Below are positions 55,941 through 64,000 of a stretch of DNA of 64,000 bases, one piece after another; the stretch's first letter is position 1, and every line of letters starts with the position of its first letter. The position numbers and the translations under genes were made by a program. Under the pieces are notes generated by a model. That model was not told where the DNA came from. It made no database searches and saw only the letters and a list, made by a program, of their open reading frames with translations. The DNA is from JAGTVG01 sp965365275 (lineage in GTDB: Bacteria > Bacteroidota > Bacteroidia > Cytophagales > Cyclobacteriaceae): assembly GCA_965365275.1 (NCBI GenBank), contig CBDUBA010000005.1, positions 38,317 to 102,316 on the forward strand, written 5' to 3'.

Positions 55941-56188
55941 CATTAATGAACGAACCTTTAAACAGGAACGAAAACAGGAAGAAGTATTGTCGTTTCAAAA
56001 AGAATGGTATAAAGTACATTGATTACAAGGATGCCAATTTCTTACTAAAATTTGTAAATGACCAGGGTAAAATTCTTCCGAGGAGAATTACCGGAACAAG
56101 CATCAAGTTCCAGAAAAAAGTGGCATTGGCGGTAAAACGGGCAAGGCATTTGGGTTTACTGCCTTATGTAACCGATTCTTTAAAATAA
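55937..56188 (+). CDS. rpsR: 30S ribosomal protein bS18
   Basis: The 83-residue protein contains RKKYCRFKKNGIKYIDYKDANFL, then FQKKVALAVKRARHLGLLPY, the conserved RNA-binding core of bS18. It forms a pair with bS6 on the 30S platform. The ATG overlaps the rpsF stop by four bases. A second ATG three codons later is also possible and gives MNEPLNRNE; overlap favours the first. rplI starts 12 bases later. Confidence 0.97.
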   Translation: MTLMNEPLNRNENRKKYCRFKKNGIKYIDYKDANFLLKFVNDQGKILPRRITGTSIKFQKKVALAVKRARHLGLLPYVTDSLK

Positions 56189-56200
56189 ATCTGAATTCAT

Positions 56201-56644
56201 ATGGAAGTGATACTTACACAGGATATACAAGGCCTGGGATATAAAAATGACGTGATTTCAGTGAAATCCGGATACGGAAGAAATTATTTGATACCTAAAG
56301 GATTCGCCATTGTGGCCAACACCTCCAACAGGAAGATGATAGAGGAAAACGTAAGGCAGGCAGCACATAAAGCGGAGAAATTGAAAAATGACGCTGTAGA
56401 AGTTGCTGAACAGATTGGTGATCTGGTCCTTGAGATCGGAGCCAAGGTTGGTGAAAGCGGTAAGATTTTTGGTGCGATTACGACACTTCAGATCGCTGAT
56501 GCACTGAAAGAGAAAGGATTCGAAATAGACAGGAAGAAAATCAACTTTAATTCGAAAGTTAAAGAAGTTGGAGAATATGCTGTTACTATCGATTTGCATA
56601 AAGAAGTAAAAAAGGAAGTGCCTTTTAAGGTGGTCGCTGAATAA
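56201..56644 (+). CDS. rplI: 50S ribosomal protein bL9
   Basis: The 147-residue protein has the bL9 N-domain start MEVILTQDIQGLGYKNDVISVKSGYGRNYLIPKGF, with the conserved GYGRNYLIPKG, a central helix and a C-domain with KIFGAITTLQIADAL. It binds 23S rRNA near the L1 stalk and extends from the ribosome. It ends the rpsF-rpsR-rplI operon, and a strong terminator follows. Confidence 0.97.
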   Translation: MEVILTQDIQGLGYKNDVISVKSGYGRNYLIPKGFAIVANTSNRKMIEENVRQAAHKAEKLKNDAVEVAEQIGDLVLEIGAKVGESGKIFGAITTLQIADALKEKGFEIDRKKINFNSKVKEVGEYAVTIDLHKEVKKEVPFKVVAE

Positions 56645-56667
56645 CATGAAATCCATAATATTACCTG

Positions 56668-56693
56668 ATCCCGCCCACGGCGGGATTTTTTTT
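56668..56693 (+). terminator. Intrinsic terminator after rplI
   Basis: ATCCCGCC and GGCGGGAT pair around CAC, followed by eight T. It lies 24 bases after the rplI stop. Confidence 0.9.
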
Positions 56694-56825
56694 GCTCCAG
56701 GAAAATTACATGTTTTTTATCGTCATACACTTCAGGCCCATCTCATGGGGGCTCAGATTATGATCAAGGCAAAAGGCATTCAATGCATGCTTTTATTTTT
56801 TAGATCGAATGGGTAAATTTATCTT

Positions 56826-57797
56826 ATGTTCAGAACGCCCGTAGTACCACAGATATCCCCCCGGAAAATAGTGTTGAATGATCGCCTTTTTCTTATTGGT
56901 TCCTGCTTCACGGAAAATGTTGGGAATAAATTATCAGAAAACAAATTTGATAATCTCAGCAATCCGTTTGGTGTTATATATAATCCAGTTTCAATCTTCA
57001 GGTTAATGGAAGATGCTCTGCTTGAAAAACCAGCCCGTGAAGATCTGATCATCATAAACCAGGGAGTATACCGGCATTATAATTTCCATTCAGATATTTC
57101 CGCATTAGACAAAGAGGACTTGTTGTCCCAGATAGGAGAAGCAAACAAATACAGTAAAATCTATCTGCTTCAATCTAAATGGATCCTGATAACGCTGGGA
57201 ACTTCTATGGTCTATTTTCATAAAAAGCTGAATGATATTGTCAGCAATTGCCATAAAGTCCCCGCAAAGGAGTTTGACAAGAAAAGGCTGCATCCCGACG
57301 AAATAATTGAGAGTTTCGATGCCTTCTATCAGACACTGGGATCTTTGAATAATGATTTCAATATAATATTAACGTTGAGTCCTGTAAGGCATATCAGGGA
57401 TTCGTTTGAGACAAACAGCCTTAGCAAATCCATATTAAGATATGCTTGTGGCATACTTTCAGAAAGTTACGAGAATGTGCAATACTTCCCTTCATTCGAG
57501 ATTATGATGGACGACCTGAGGGATTACCGGTTTTACGATACCGACATGTTACACCCCAGTGCATCGGCTGTTGAATACATCTGGGAATTATTTCAGCAGA
57601 GTTATTTTTCGGATGATACAAGGCAGTTTATAGAGGACTGGAGAAAAATCCGCAATGCATTGCACCATAAACCCTTCTTTCCGGATTCCAAAGAGCACCA
57701 GAAATTTCTTAGAAGTACGATTAAAAAACTCAAATCATTCCAGGAAAAGGTAGACATTACAGAGGAACTAAAGCTTCTTGAAAAACAATTAACATGA
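56826..57797 (+). CDS. GSCFA-domain protein
   Basis: The 323-residue protein has the family-naming motif LIGSCFTENVG (about 21-31), an LTLSPVRHIRDSFETNSLSKS segment and DTDMLHPSASAVEYIWE near residue 239. GSCFA proteins belong to the SGNH/GDSL hydrolase fold; here the GS(C)F serine and the late DxxH fit. No signal peptide is present, so it is cytoplasmic. The acyl substrate is unknown. It is followed after 64 bases by the DUF255 gene. Confidence 0.88.
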   Translation: MFRTPVVPQISPRKIVLNDRLFLIGSCFTENVGNKLSENKFDNLSNPFGVIYNPVSIFRLMEDALLEKPAREDLIIINQGVYRHYNFHSDISALDKEDLLSQIGEANKYSKIYLLQSKWILITLGTSMVYFHKKLNDIVSNCHKVPAKEFDKKRLHPDEIIESFDAFYQTLGSLNNDFNIILTLSPVRHIRDSFETNSLSKSILRYACGILSESYENVQYFPSFEIMMDDLRDYRFYDTDMLHPSASAVEYIWELFQQSYFSDDTRQFIEDWRKIRNALHHKPFFPDSKEHQKFLRSTIKKLKSFQEKVDITEELKLLEKQLT

Positions 57798-57861
57798 AAC
57801 AATCGACCTGATTTACCTCTTTATATTGGAGGAAGCTATGTGATCCCTAAAAAAATAATAC

Positions 57862-59883
57862 ATGAAAGAAAAAAAGGCGAACCGTTTAATCCATGAGTCC
57901 AGCCCATATCTGTTGCAACATGCCCATAATCCGGTTGATTGGTTCCCATGGAATGAAGAGGCTTTGGAAAAGGCAGTCCGGGAAGATAAGCCTATCCTGG
58001 TCAGTATTGGTTATTCAGCGTGTCACTGGTGTCATGTCATGGAACGTGAATCCTTCGAAGATCAGCAAATCGCCAGTTTCCTGAATGAATACTTCATCAG
58101 TATTAAGGTAGACAGAGAAGAGAAACCGGATGTTGATCATGTATACATGGATGCAGTACAGGCTATGGGAATCCAGGGTGGCTGGCCCTTGAATGTCTTT
58201 CTTACCCCTGAACAAAAACCATTTTTCGGCGGCACCTATTTTCCTAAACAATCTTTTTTAGGGATACTCCAGAATGTTCATGAGGCATTTTCCAATAAAA
58301 GAGAAAAACTCAACCTCTCAGCGGAACAACTGGCAAACCACCTTTCCAAAAGTGATGTGTCTAAATTCGGTCTCGTCGACCAAAACTATGACATTGGAAT
58401 GGAAGAACTTTCAAATGGTCTGGCCACTATGTCTGATAAATTTGACCTGACCTATGGGGGCTTTGATAAAGCTCCGAAGTTTCCGATGCCCTCTGTGTGG
58501 AAACTGCTGCTTAGGTTCGGGCATTACAGCGGTGATGAAAGATATTCAAAACATGGCCATTTTACACTAAAACAAATCGCACGGGGAGGCATACACGACC
58601 AGGCAGGTGGTGGATTCGCCAGGTATTCGGTTGACAATAAATGGTTTGTGCCGCATTTTGAAAAAATGCTTTATGATAATGGCCAACTGCTAAGTCTTTA
58701 TTCTGAAGCCTATGGAATTAGCCATGAATTGGAGTACAAACGGGTAATTGAAGGTACTGTCACATTTTTAACAGATGAATTGATGACTGAAGAAGGTGGA
58801 TTTTATTCTGCATTGGATGCCGATTCTGAGGGTGTTGAAGGAAAATTCTATGTGTGGAAGGCAGAAGAGTTCAGCCTCGCAGTTGAAGAGGATGCCGGTT
58901 TCTGGACTGATTATTTTGGGATTATAGAAACTGGAAACTGGGAAAATGGAGAGAATATTCTTACAAACCACTATGGCCTCAAAAAAATTGCTGACCATTA
59001 TAATTGTACCATTGACAAGGCTTCAGCACGACTGGATACTATCAGGAAAAAACTACTTGAGAAAAGGGTTAGTAGAACAAGACCAGGCCTTGATGACAAA
59101 AGGCTTGCCGGATGGAATGGTATTGCCCTTAGCGGCCTTGTAGATTCCTTTCTGGCAATTCAGACACGTGATCTTTTGGACCTGGCATTGAAAAATGGGG
59201 AATATATCCTCCATCATCATCTGGAGGATAACATATTATACCGCACATCAAAGATGCAAAAGAAACCAATCCCAGGATATCTGGAAGACTATGCTTTTGT
59301 TATACAAGCGTTTGTTAAATTGTACCAGGCCTGCTTTGATGAGAAGTGGATTGCCCATGCTAAGGAATTAGCAGATTATACAATTGATAATTTCTTTGAT
59401 GAAAAAGAAGGTTTTTTCTACTACTCCGACAAAAACACGGTGCAGTTGATTGCCACAAAAAAGGAAATATTTGATAATGTGATCCCATCATCCAATTCAA
59501 TCATGGCTGAAAACTTATATCTCTTAGGCTTAATACATGATAATGATACATTCTCAAATATAGCAGAGGGCATGATAAGCCGGATGATGAAGCTGATCAC
59601 AACGGAACCTGAATATGCGAGCTATTGGGCCGGTGTTTTTTTGATGACATCCCATCCCATGGCTGAGATTGCAATTATTGGCCCTGATCTGTTTCAGATC
59701 CGAGATAAAATAAATGTAAAATATCATCCCAACAAAATATTCTGCGGCACCAGGACTTCCTCCCAACTTCCATTATTAAAGGATCGTAAGAACCTCAAAG
59801 AAAATACCATCTATGTTTGTTTCAATAAAACCTGTAAATTGCCGGTTCATTCAGCTGAAGAGGCCCTTGAACTGTTAAAATAA
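57862..59883 (+). CDS. DUF255 thioredoxin-fold/glycoside-hydrolase-like protein (YyaL/SPATA20 type)
   Basis: The 673-residue protein has the DUF255 N-terminal thioredoxin-like domain with SACHWCHVMERESFED (C-H-W-C near residue 54) and NRLIHESSPYLLQHAHNPV at the start. A large alpha/alpha-toroid domain follows, with GGFARYSVDNKWFVPHFEKMLYDN and AGWNGIALSGL. This is the YyaL/spermatogenesis-associated-protein-20 layout. Its biochemical role is unclear; a redox role or an N-acylglucosamine-epimerase-like reaction has been suggested. priA begins immediately after its stop. Confidence 0.93.
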   Translation: MKEKKANRLIHESSPYLLQHAHNPVDWFPWNEEALEKAVREDKPILVSIGYSACHWCHVMERESFEDQQIASFLNEYFISIKVDREEKPDVDHVYMDAVQAMGIQGGWPLNVFLTPEQKPFFGGTYFPKQSFLGILQNVHEAFSNKREKLNLSAEQLANHLSKSDVSKFGLVDQNYDIGMEELSNGLATMSDKFDLTYGGFDKAPKFPMPSVWKLLLRFGHYSGDERYSKHGHFTLKQIARGGIHDQAGGGFARYSVDNKWFVPHFEKMLYDNGQLLSLYSEAYGISHELEYKRVIEGTVTFLTDELMTEEGGFYSALDADSEGVEGKFYVWKAEEFSLAVEEDAGFWTDYFGIIETGNWENGENILTNHYGLKKIADHYNCTIDKASARLDTIRKKLLEKRVSRTRPGLDDKRLAGWNGIALSGLVDSFLAIQTRDLLDLALKNGEYILHHHLEDNILYRTSKMQKKPIPGYLEDYAFVIQAFVKLYQACFDEKWIAHAKELADYTIDNFFDEKEGFFYYSDKNTVQLIATKKEIFDNVIPSSNSIMAENLYLLGLIHDNDTFSNIAEGMISRMMKLITTEPEYASYWAGVFLMTSHPMAEIAIIGPDLFQIRDKINVKYHPNKIFCGTRTSSQLPLLKDRKNLKENTIYVCFNKTCKLPVHSAEEALELLK

Positions 59884-62397
59884 GTGGAAGACCTATCCTC
59901 AAATATTAGCCAGACCACACATGCTAAGGCCTTGTATGCTGAAGTACTGCTGCCGGTACCCATCCCGAAGTGTTTTACATATAAAATACCTGATTCACTA
60001 ACCGATAAACTGGGAACAGGCTACCGGGTTATTGTAGAATTTGGCAGAAAGATCCTGACAGGTATCATTTGGGATATTCACAAAAATGCACCGGGAGCCT
60101 ATGATCCTAAGTTTATCCTTGATTTGATCGATGACAAACCGGTTATCTCTGATAAATCAATGGATCTATTCGATTGGATGGCAGGATATTATATGTGTTC
60201 ACCGGGAGAGGTAATGAACGCCGGTGTGCCAACGGGTCTTAAATTATCAAGTGAATCAAAAATTCAATTACATCCGGACTTCTCACTTGATAAAAGTGAT
60301 ATCGGGTTCTCAGATAAAGAGTTATCCTTGATCAAATCTCTTGAATTTGATAAGTCGATCACTTATCCGGAAGCAGCCAGGATATTGTCACTAAAAAATA
60401 TCTATCATATACTGAAGTCTCTTATCAATAAGGAAGTAGTCATTATTTATGAGGAGATTAAAGAAAGATACAAGCCCAAAAAGGAAATAAGAGTCAGGTT
60501 AAATGAGGTATATCTCAGGGATGAGAGCCAGATGGAAGCGCTTTTCGCCCAATTGGAGAAACGTCCGAAGCAACTCGATTTTATTATGAAATACCTGCAA
60601 CTCGTACCTGTATATGAGAATTCAGAAAGTAATACGGCAGGTATCTCAAAAAACGCCCTTTTCCGTAACGATCTGTCAAGGTCATCGTATAAAACGCTGA
60701 TCAAAAATGGTATTCTGCATGAGTTTGAAGTGATCATCCCAAGATTTAAACTGGAAGACCTGCAAACACATGAAATCCAATTGAGTGATCTGCAGAATCA
60801 GATACGATCTGACATTAAAAAATCCTTTGAAGAGCGTCAGACTGTATTGTTTCATGGGATTACAGGTAGCGGTAAAACGGAGATCTATATACAGCTTGTC
60901 AAGGAACAATTAAAAGCCGGCAAACAGGTATTGTATCTTCTCCCGGAAATAGCTTTAACTACACAGATAGTAGAGCGATTGTTAAAGATTTTCGGAAGGA
61001 ACATCGGGGTATATCATTCAAAATACTCTGATAATGAGAGAGTTGAGGTATGGAAAGGTGTATTGGAAGGACAGATAAATTTTGTGGTCGGGGTGCGATC
61101 ATCCGTTTTTCTTCCATTCAGTGACCTGGGGCTTATTATTGTTGATGAAGAACACGAAACCTCCTACAAGCAACTGGAACCTGCACCAAGGTATCATGCA
61201 AGAGATGTGGCTCTTTTTCTCGGCCGGCTGCACAATGCAAAAACACTACTAGGATCAGCTACACCTTCTCTAGAATCTTTCTACCTTTCCAAAACCGGAA
61301 AATATAAATACATTCGGCTGGATAAAAGATACGGTTCTTCAGTTCTGCCTGATATAAAATTGGTCAATACCAGGCAGGAAAGAAGAAATAAAACGCTTAA
61401 GGGTAATTTTACTTCTATCCTTATAAATGAATTAAAAGAGGTAATCGATAAAGGCAAGCAGGCATTGTTATTCCAGAACCGGCGTGGATATTCTCCTTTT
61501 GTTATCTGTCAGAATTGTGGATGGATACCACAGTGTGAACAATGTTCTGTAAGTCTTACCTATCATATGTATAAGGATGAACTTAGATGCCACTACTGTG
61601 GTTATAAAACCTATATCCCGACAATGTGCAAAGCCTGTTCATCGACCCAGATCAATACTGTAGGATTTGGCACTGAGAAAATTGAAGAAGACATGAAGTT
61701 GATCCTTCCGGAAGCCAGAGTAAAAAGAATGGATCTGGATACCACCAGGAGCAGATACAGTTACCAGCAGATTATCAGCAGTTTTGATCGGGGGGATATG
61801 GATATCCTGATCGGTACCCAGATGATTACCAAAGGCCTGGATTTTGGGAATGTGATAATGGTTGGGATTATGGATGCAGATCAGATCCTGAATTATCCGG
61901 ATTTCAGATCCGTTGAAAAAGCATTCCAGATGATGTCACAGGTCAGTGGTCGTGCGGGAAGAAGAGCACAAAAGGGATTAGTGCTCGTTCAGACATCCAA
62001 TCCCGAACATCCTGTATTTGAAAAGGTGATCAATAATGATTATGAAGGAATGGCAAGTGTTGAGTTGAGTGAGCGAAAACAATTCAATTACCCTCCTTTC
62101 ACCAGAATAATTGAGATAACCATAAAGCATAAGGATAGGGAAAAATCGTATCAGATAGCCAGAACACTTGGCATTGAGATCAAGAAGAATCTGCCTTCAG
62201 GAATGGTACTTGGTCCGGAAGAGCCATTAATTGCAAAGATCCGGAATGAATATCTTCAGCGTATAATTATAAAAGTTGAAAGGGATAAGATAAACTTGTC
62301 ATTCCTTAAAGAATTGCTGAACAATACAGCACTAGCTGTCAAGTCAACCAAAGAATTCCGTAGCGGTAAGATTGTCTTCAATGTTGATCCTGCCTGA
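59884..62397 (+). CDS. priA: Primosomal replication helicase PriA
   Basis: The 837-residue protein starts with GTG at 59884, directly after the previous stop. Helicase motifs are GITGSGKTEIY (Walker A), IVDEEHETSYK (Walker B) and GSATPSLES. A zinc-binding region between motifs IV and V has CQNCGWIPQCEQC and CHYCGY-MCKAC, the primosome metal site. The N-terminal domain begins LYAEVLLPVPIPKCFTYKIP. PriA reloads the replisome at stalled forks. Length is typical. Confidence 0.97.
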   Translation: MEDLSSNISQTTHAKALYAEVLLPVPIPKCFTYKIPDSLTDKLGTGYRVIVEFGRKILTGIIWDIHKNAPGAYDPKFILDLIDDKPVISDKSMDLFDWMAGYYMCSPGEVMNAGVPTGLKLSSESKIQLHPDFSLDKSDIGFSDKELSLIKSLEFDKSITYPEAARILSLKNIYHILKSLINKEVVIIYEEIKERYKPKKEIRVRLNEVYLRDESQMEALFAQLEKRPKQLDFIMKYLQLVPVYENSESNTAGISKNALFRNDLSRSSYKTLIKNGILHEFEVIIPRFKLEDLQTHEIQLSDLQNQIRSDIKKSFEERQTVLFHGITGSGKTEIYIQLVKEQLKAGKQVLYLLPEIALTTQIVERLLKIFGRNIGVYHSKYSDNERVEVWKGVLEGQINFVVGVRSSVFLPFSDLGLIIVDEEHETSYKQLEPAPRYHARDVALFLGRLHNAKTLLGSATPSLESFYLSKTGKYKYIRLDKRYGSSVLPDIKLVNTRQERRNKTLKGNFTSILINELKEVIDKGKQALLFQNRRGYSPFVICQNCGWIPQCEQCSVSLTYHMYKDELRCHYCGYKTYIPTMCKACSSTQINTVGFGTEKIEEDMKLILPEARVKRMDLDTTRSRYSYQQIISSFDRGDMDILIGTQMITKGLDFGNVIMVGIMDADQILNYPDFRSVEKAFQMMSQVSGRAGRRAQKGLVLVQTSNPEHPVFEKVINNDYEGMASVELSERKQFNYPPFTRIIEITIKHKDREKSYQIARTLGIEIKKNLPSGMVLGPEEPLIAKIRNEYLQRIIIKVERDKINLSFLKELLNNTALAVKSTKEFRSGKIVFNVDPA

Positions 62398-62460
62398 AAT
62401 TATCTGTTCTTGTATGATTAATTAGGGATATAAGCTATAAATTTGCTCAATCTCTATGAT

Positions 62461-63084
62461 ATGGACCTCAAAGGATTTTTAAATTGGAGTTTATTTGTTC
62501 TTCTTACTGTGCCCCTGGGTATTTTAAGTTGCCAGGACTGCAGGGATTGTGGACCCAGTACTGCTGAACCTTTTGTTAATTTCCAGTTCTTCAATATCGA
62601 TAGTCTTTTAAAAGTAGAAGATACGCTGGTAGTTCTTGAAGACAGCCTTGAAAAAGTGATGGCAGGAATAGATACCGGAAATACAGATCTGAATACGATC
62701 AGGATGGAATTGGAGAATACTATAGATGTATACGAACAGGTTAAGAACGACATTGAAAACGGGAAGATCAAAATAGATGAGGTGATTGGTCCGAATGGTG
62801 AAGGGCCAATATATTTCACAGATTCCTTGACCAATGATTCTTTAACTACATTCCGTTTTCCATTGGACATGAATTATGACACTTGTTCATTTATTGTGAA
62901 TATTAATGGAAATGAAGATTTAGTGGGTGTGCAGTATTTGCGTGAGATAGATTATGGGAGCTACCAGATAGTGGTAAGGATCTATGAGACAGAAGTTATT
63001 GAGTATACTTATGATTCAGCGATAGTAGATTGTAACAAAACAGATTGTATCAGTAATGAGACCACAATCAAGGTATATTTTTAG
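62461..63084 (+). CDS. Lipoprotein with a CxDCRDC start (DUF6452-like)
   Basis: The ATG at 62461 opens a lipoprotein signal peptide ending in GILSC; a TTG six codons upstream is possible but adds nothing. The mature protein of about 180 residues has SCQDCRDCG at its start, a coiled-coil-like helix (about 60-105) and beta-rich segments near the end (YEVIEYTYDS, TIKVYF). DUF6452 proteins of Bacteroidota share the cysteine-rich start and are found next to DUF6048, as here. Function is unknown. Its last 29 bases overlap the next gene. Confidence 0.65.
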   Translation: MDLKGFLNWSLFVLLTVPLGILSCQDCRDCGPSTAEPFVNFQFFNIDSLLKVEDTLVVLEDSLEKVMAGIDTGNTDLNTIRMELENTIDVYEQVKNDIENGKIKIDEVIGPNGEGPIYFTDSLTNDSLTTFRFPLDMNYDTCSFIVNINGNEDLVGVQYLREIDYGSYQIVVRIYETEVIEYTYDSAIVDCNKTDCISNETTIKVYF

Positions 63085-63841
63085 TCTGGTTTTCTTTGTT
63101 GGGGTTCTGACTTTCCCCCTGGTCTATGGCCAGGAGGTGGATCAGGATCAACAGGAGGTAACAGATCCCATGATAGAGGATCTGCCTGATTCTTTAGTTA
63201 GTGAGCTTGATCTGGGTGCTTTGGATTCAGTAGATGTTGATGATGGTGCTCCCAGATCCTATAACCGGTTGGAGATCGGCTTTGATTACCTTAAATTGTT
63301 GACTTTTCTCTTTCCTGAAGAGACCAAGATGGAGGCTGGGCTCGGATTTATTTCGAAGTTCAACATTGGAATAAATGTAGAGGCCGGTTATGGAGAAAAG
63401 ACACCAGATGACTTCTATAAAAATGCAGACTACAAGGCGTACGGATATTATGCACGTGCTGGATTGAGTTATTACTATCCGTTCAATCCCACAACGAATT
63501 TTATTATTGGAGTAAAGTATGCTATGAGTCAATACCAGGATGAAGCCACTTTCTCTATATTAAGTTCCTTATGGGATGATTTTGAAGACGGTTTTAAGCG
63601 TGAAGACCTGGAAGCCAGCTGGGTAGAGTTGATCCTGGCCTCAGAAGCCGCAAAGTGGGGTAATTTATATTTCGGTTTCACCTTCCGTTTGCGGTTTCTG
63701 ATCCAGGCAGATAATTTCGAGCCCTTTGAGGTATATTTCATCCCTGGTTACGGACGGACTTTTGACAACTTCGTGCCGGCCTTAAACCTGTATGTCAAGT
63801 ATGTAATTCCCTTCGGCCACGGAAAGGGGGCCGAGCGTTAA
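63056..63841 (+). CDS. DUF6048-like outer-membrane protein
   Basis: The 261-residue protein has a signal peptide ending in LVYGQ (residues 23-27), an acidic linker with many Asp/Glu (about 27-65), then beta-strand-rich segments with GLGFISKFNIGINVEAGYG and YARAGLSYYYPFNPTTNFIIGVKY, ending YVKYVIPFGHGKGAER. This is the layout of DUF6048 barrel proteins. It overlaps the DUF6452-like gene by 29 bases. Its C-terminal codons and stop lie inside the first unit of the 68-base tandem repeat. Confidence 0.7.
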   Translation: MRPQSRYIFSLVFFVGVLTFPLVYGQEVDQDQQEVTDPMIEDLPDSLVSELDLGALDSVDVDDGAPRSYNRLEIGFDYLKLLTFLFPEETKMEAGLGFISKFNIGINVEAGYGEKTPDDFYKNADYKAYGYYARAGLSYYYPFNPTTNFIIGVKYAMSQYQDEATFSILSSLWDDFEDGFKREDLEASWVELILASEAAKWGNLYFGFTFRLRFLIQADNFEPFEVYFIPGYGRTFDNFVPALNLYVKYVIPFGHGKGAER

Positions 63842-64000
63842 GAAATTGTCCGGTGGACAATTTTAGCGAGGAGCCAGCTAGCGAAGCGAGCCGGGGAGTC
63901 AAGCGTTAAGAAATTGTCCGGTGGACAATTTTAGCGAGGAGCCAGCTAGCGAAGCGAGCCGGGGAGTCAAGCGTTAAGAAATTGTCCGGTGGACAATTTT
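63834..64000. repeat. 68-base tandem repeat with an internal hairpin (continues past the window)
   Basis: Units starting at 63834, 63902 and 63970 are identical over the visible part, so the period is 68 bases; two copies are complete and the third is cut at the window end. Each has a perfect hairpin AAATTGTCC-GGT-GGACAATTT (63843-63863, 63911-63931 and 63979-63999) followed by a T run, and a purine-rich half with CTAGCGAAGCGAGCC. The first unit begins inside the DUF6048 gene just before its stop. Confidence 0.9.

Noticed and set aside
63834..64000. CRISPR array
   Set aside because: The whole 68-base unit is repeated without variable spacers.

Overview
The window is chromosomal DNA from a member of the Bacteroidota; genus and family cannot be fixed from the sequence. 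Evidence includes promoters of the Bacteroidota type (TTTG, about 19-21 bases, TAnnTTTG), several signal peptides of lipoprotein type, and protein families typical of the phylum (DUF5683, DUF5723, GSCFA, DUF6452/DUF6048-like, bTHX, a Nudix-type AraR). The parA-parB-DUF5683-dapB-lepB order points the same way. A secreted sulfatase and arabinose genes suggest a polysaccharide-degrading lifestyle. Housekeeping genes are intact, and I see no prophage, no complete transposon, no CRISPR array and no tRNA or rRNA genes.

Positions 1-9 kb are mostly on the minus strand: a cut-off cyclic-2,3-diphosphoglycerate-synthetase-like GTPase, a GT39-type glycosyltransferase, an array of 22-23 base degenerate repeats, a zinc sorbitol-type dehydrogenase, a methyltransferase/ATP-grasp ligase fusion with an upstream succinylglutamate-desuccinylase-like deacylase, and MgtE. 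From 9 to 24 kb come a lipoprotein sulfatase with a small beta-barrel protein, a FAS1 lipoprotein, an epimerase with a steroid-reductase-like membrane protein, a HTH regulator/membrane protein/kinase-aminotransferase cluster, and a set of exported proteins (tandem ThuA, ADP-ribosylglycohydrolase-like, sorbosone-dehydrogenase/cytochrome c).

From 24 to 33 kb lie an M3 oligopeptidase, an orphan GroES, an AI-2E-type permease, a GNAT enzyme, a glycosyltransferase, HtpG and an outer-membrane DUF5723 protein. From 33 to 37.6 kb is an arabinose operon: a catalytically degenerate Nudix regulator, a 19-base palindrome, then araB-araD-araA. From 37.9 to 39.9 kb are bTHX (44 residues), an acidic small protein, the SRP RNA with its own promoter, and ftsE. 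From 40 to 44.4 kb (minus) are an ECF sigma/anti-sigma/DUF4097-like operon and a CCA-transferase/TPR pair.

From 44.6 kb to the end the DNA is a dense core region on the plus strand: pyrG, yidC, parA, parB, a DUF5683 gene, dapB, lepB, (ung on minus), apaG, a methyltransferase, a coiled-coil protein, rpsF-rpsR-rplI, a GSCFA protein, a DUF255 thioredoxin-fold protein, priA and two envelope proteins. The window ends inside a 68-base tandem repeat whose unit carries a perfect hairpin and which starts at the stop codon of the last gene.

The items most worth follow-up are the methyltransferase/ATP-grasp fusion with its deacylase, the 22-23 base repeat array, the 68-base tandem repeat, and the kinase/aminotransferase cluster. 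Functions are assigned from motifs read by eye; no database search was run.
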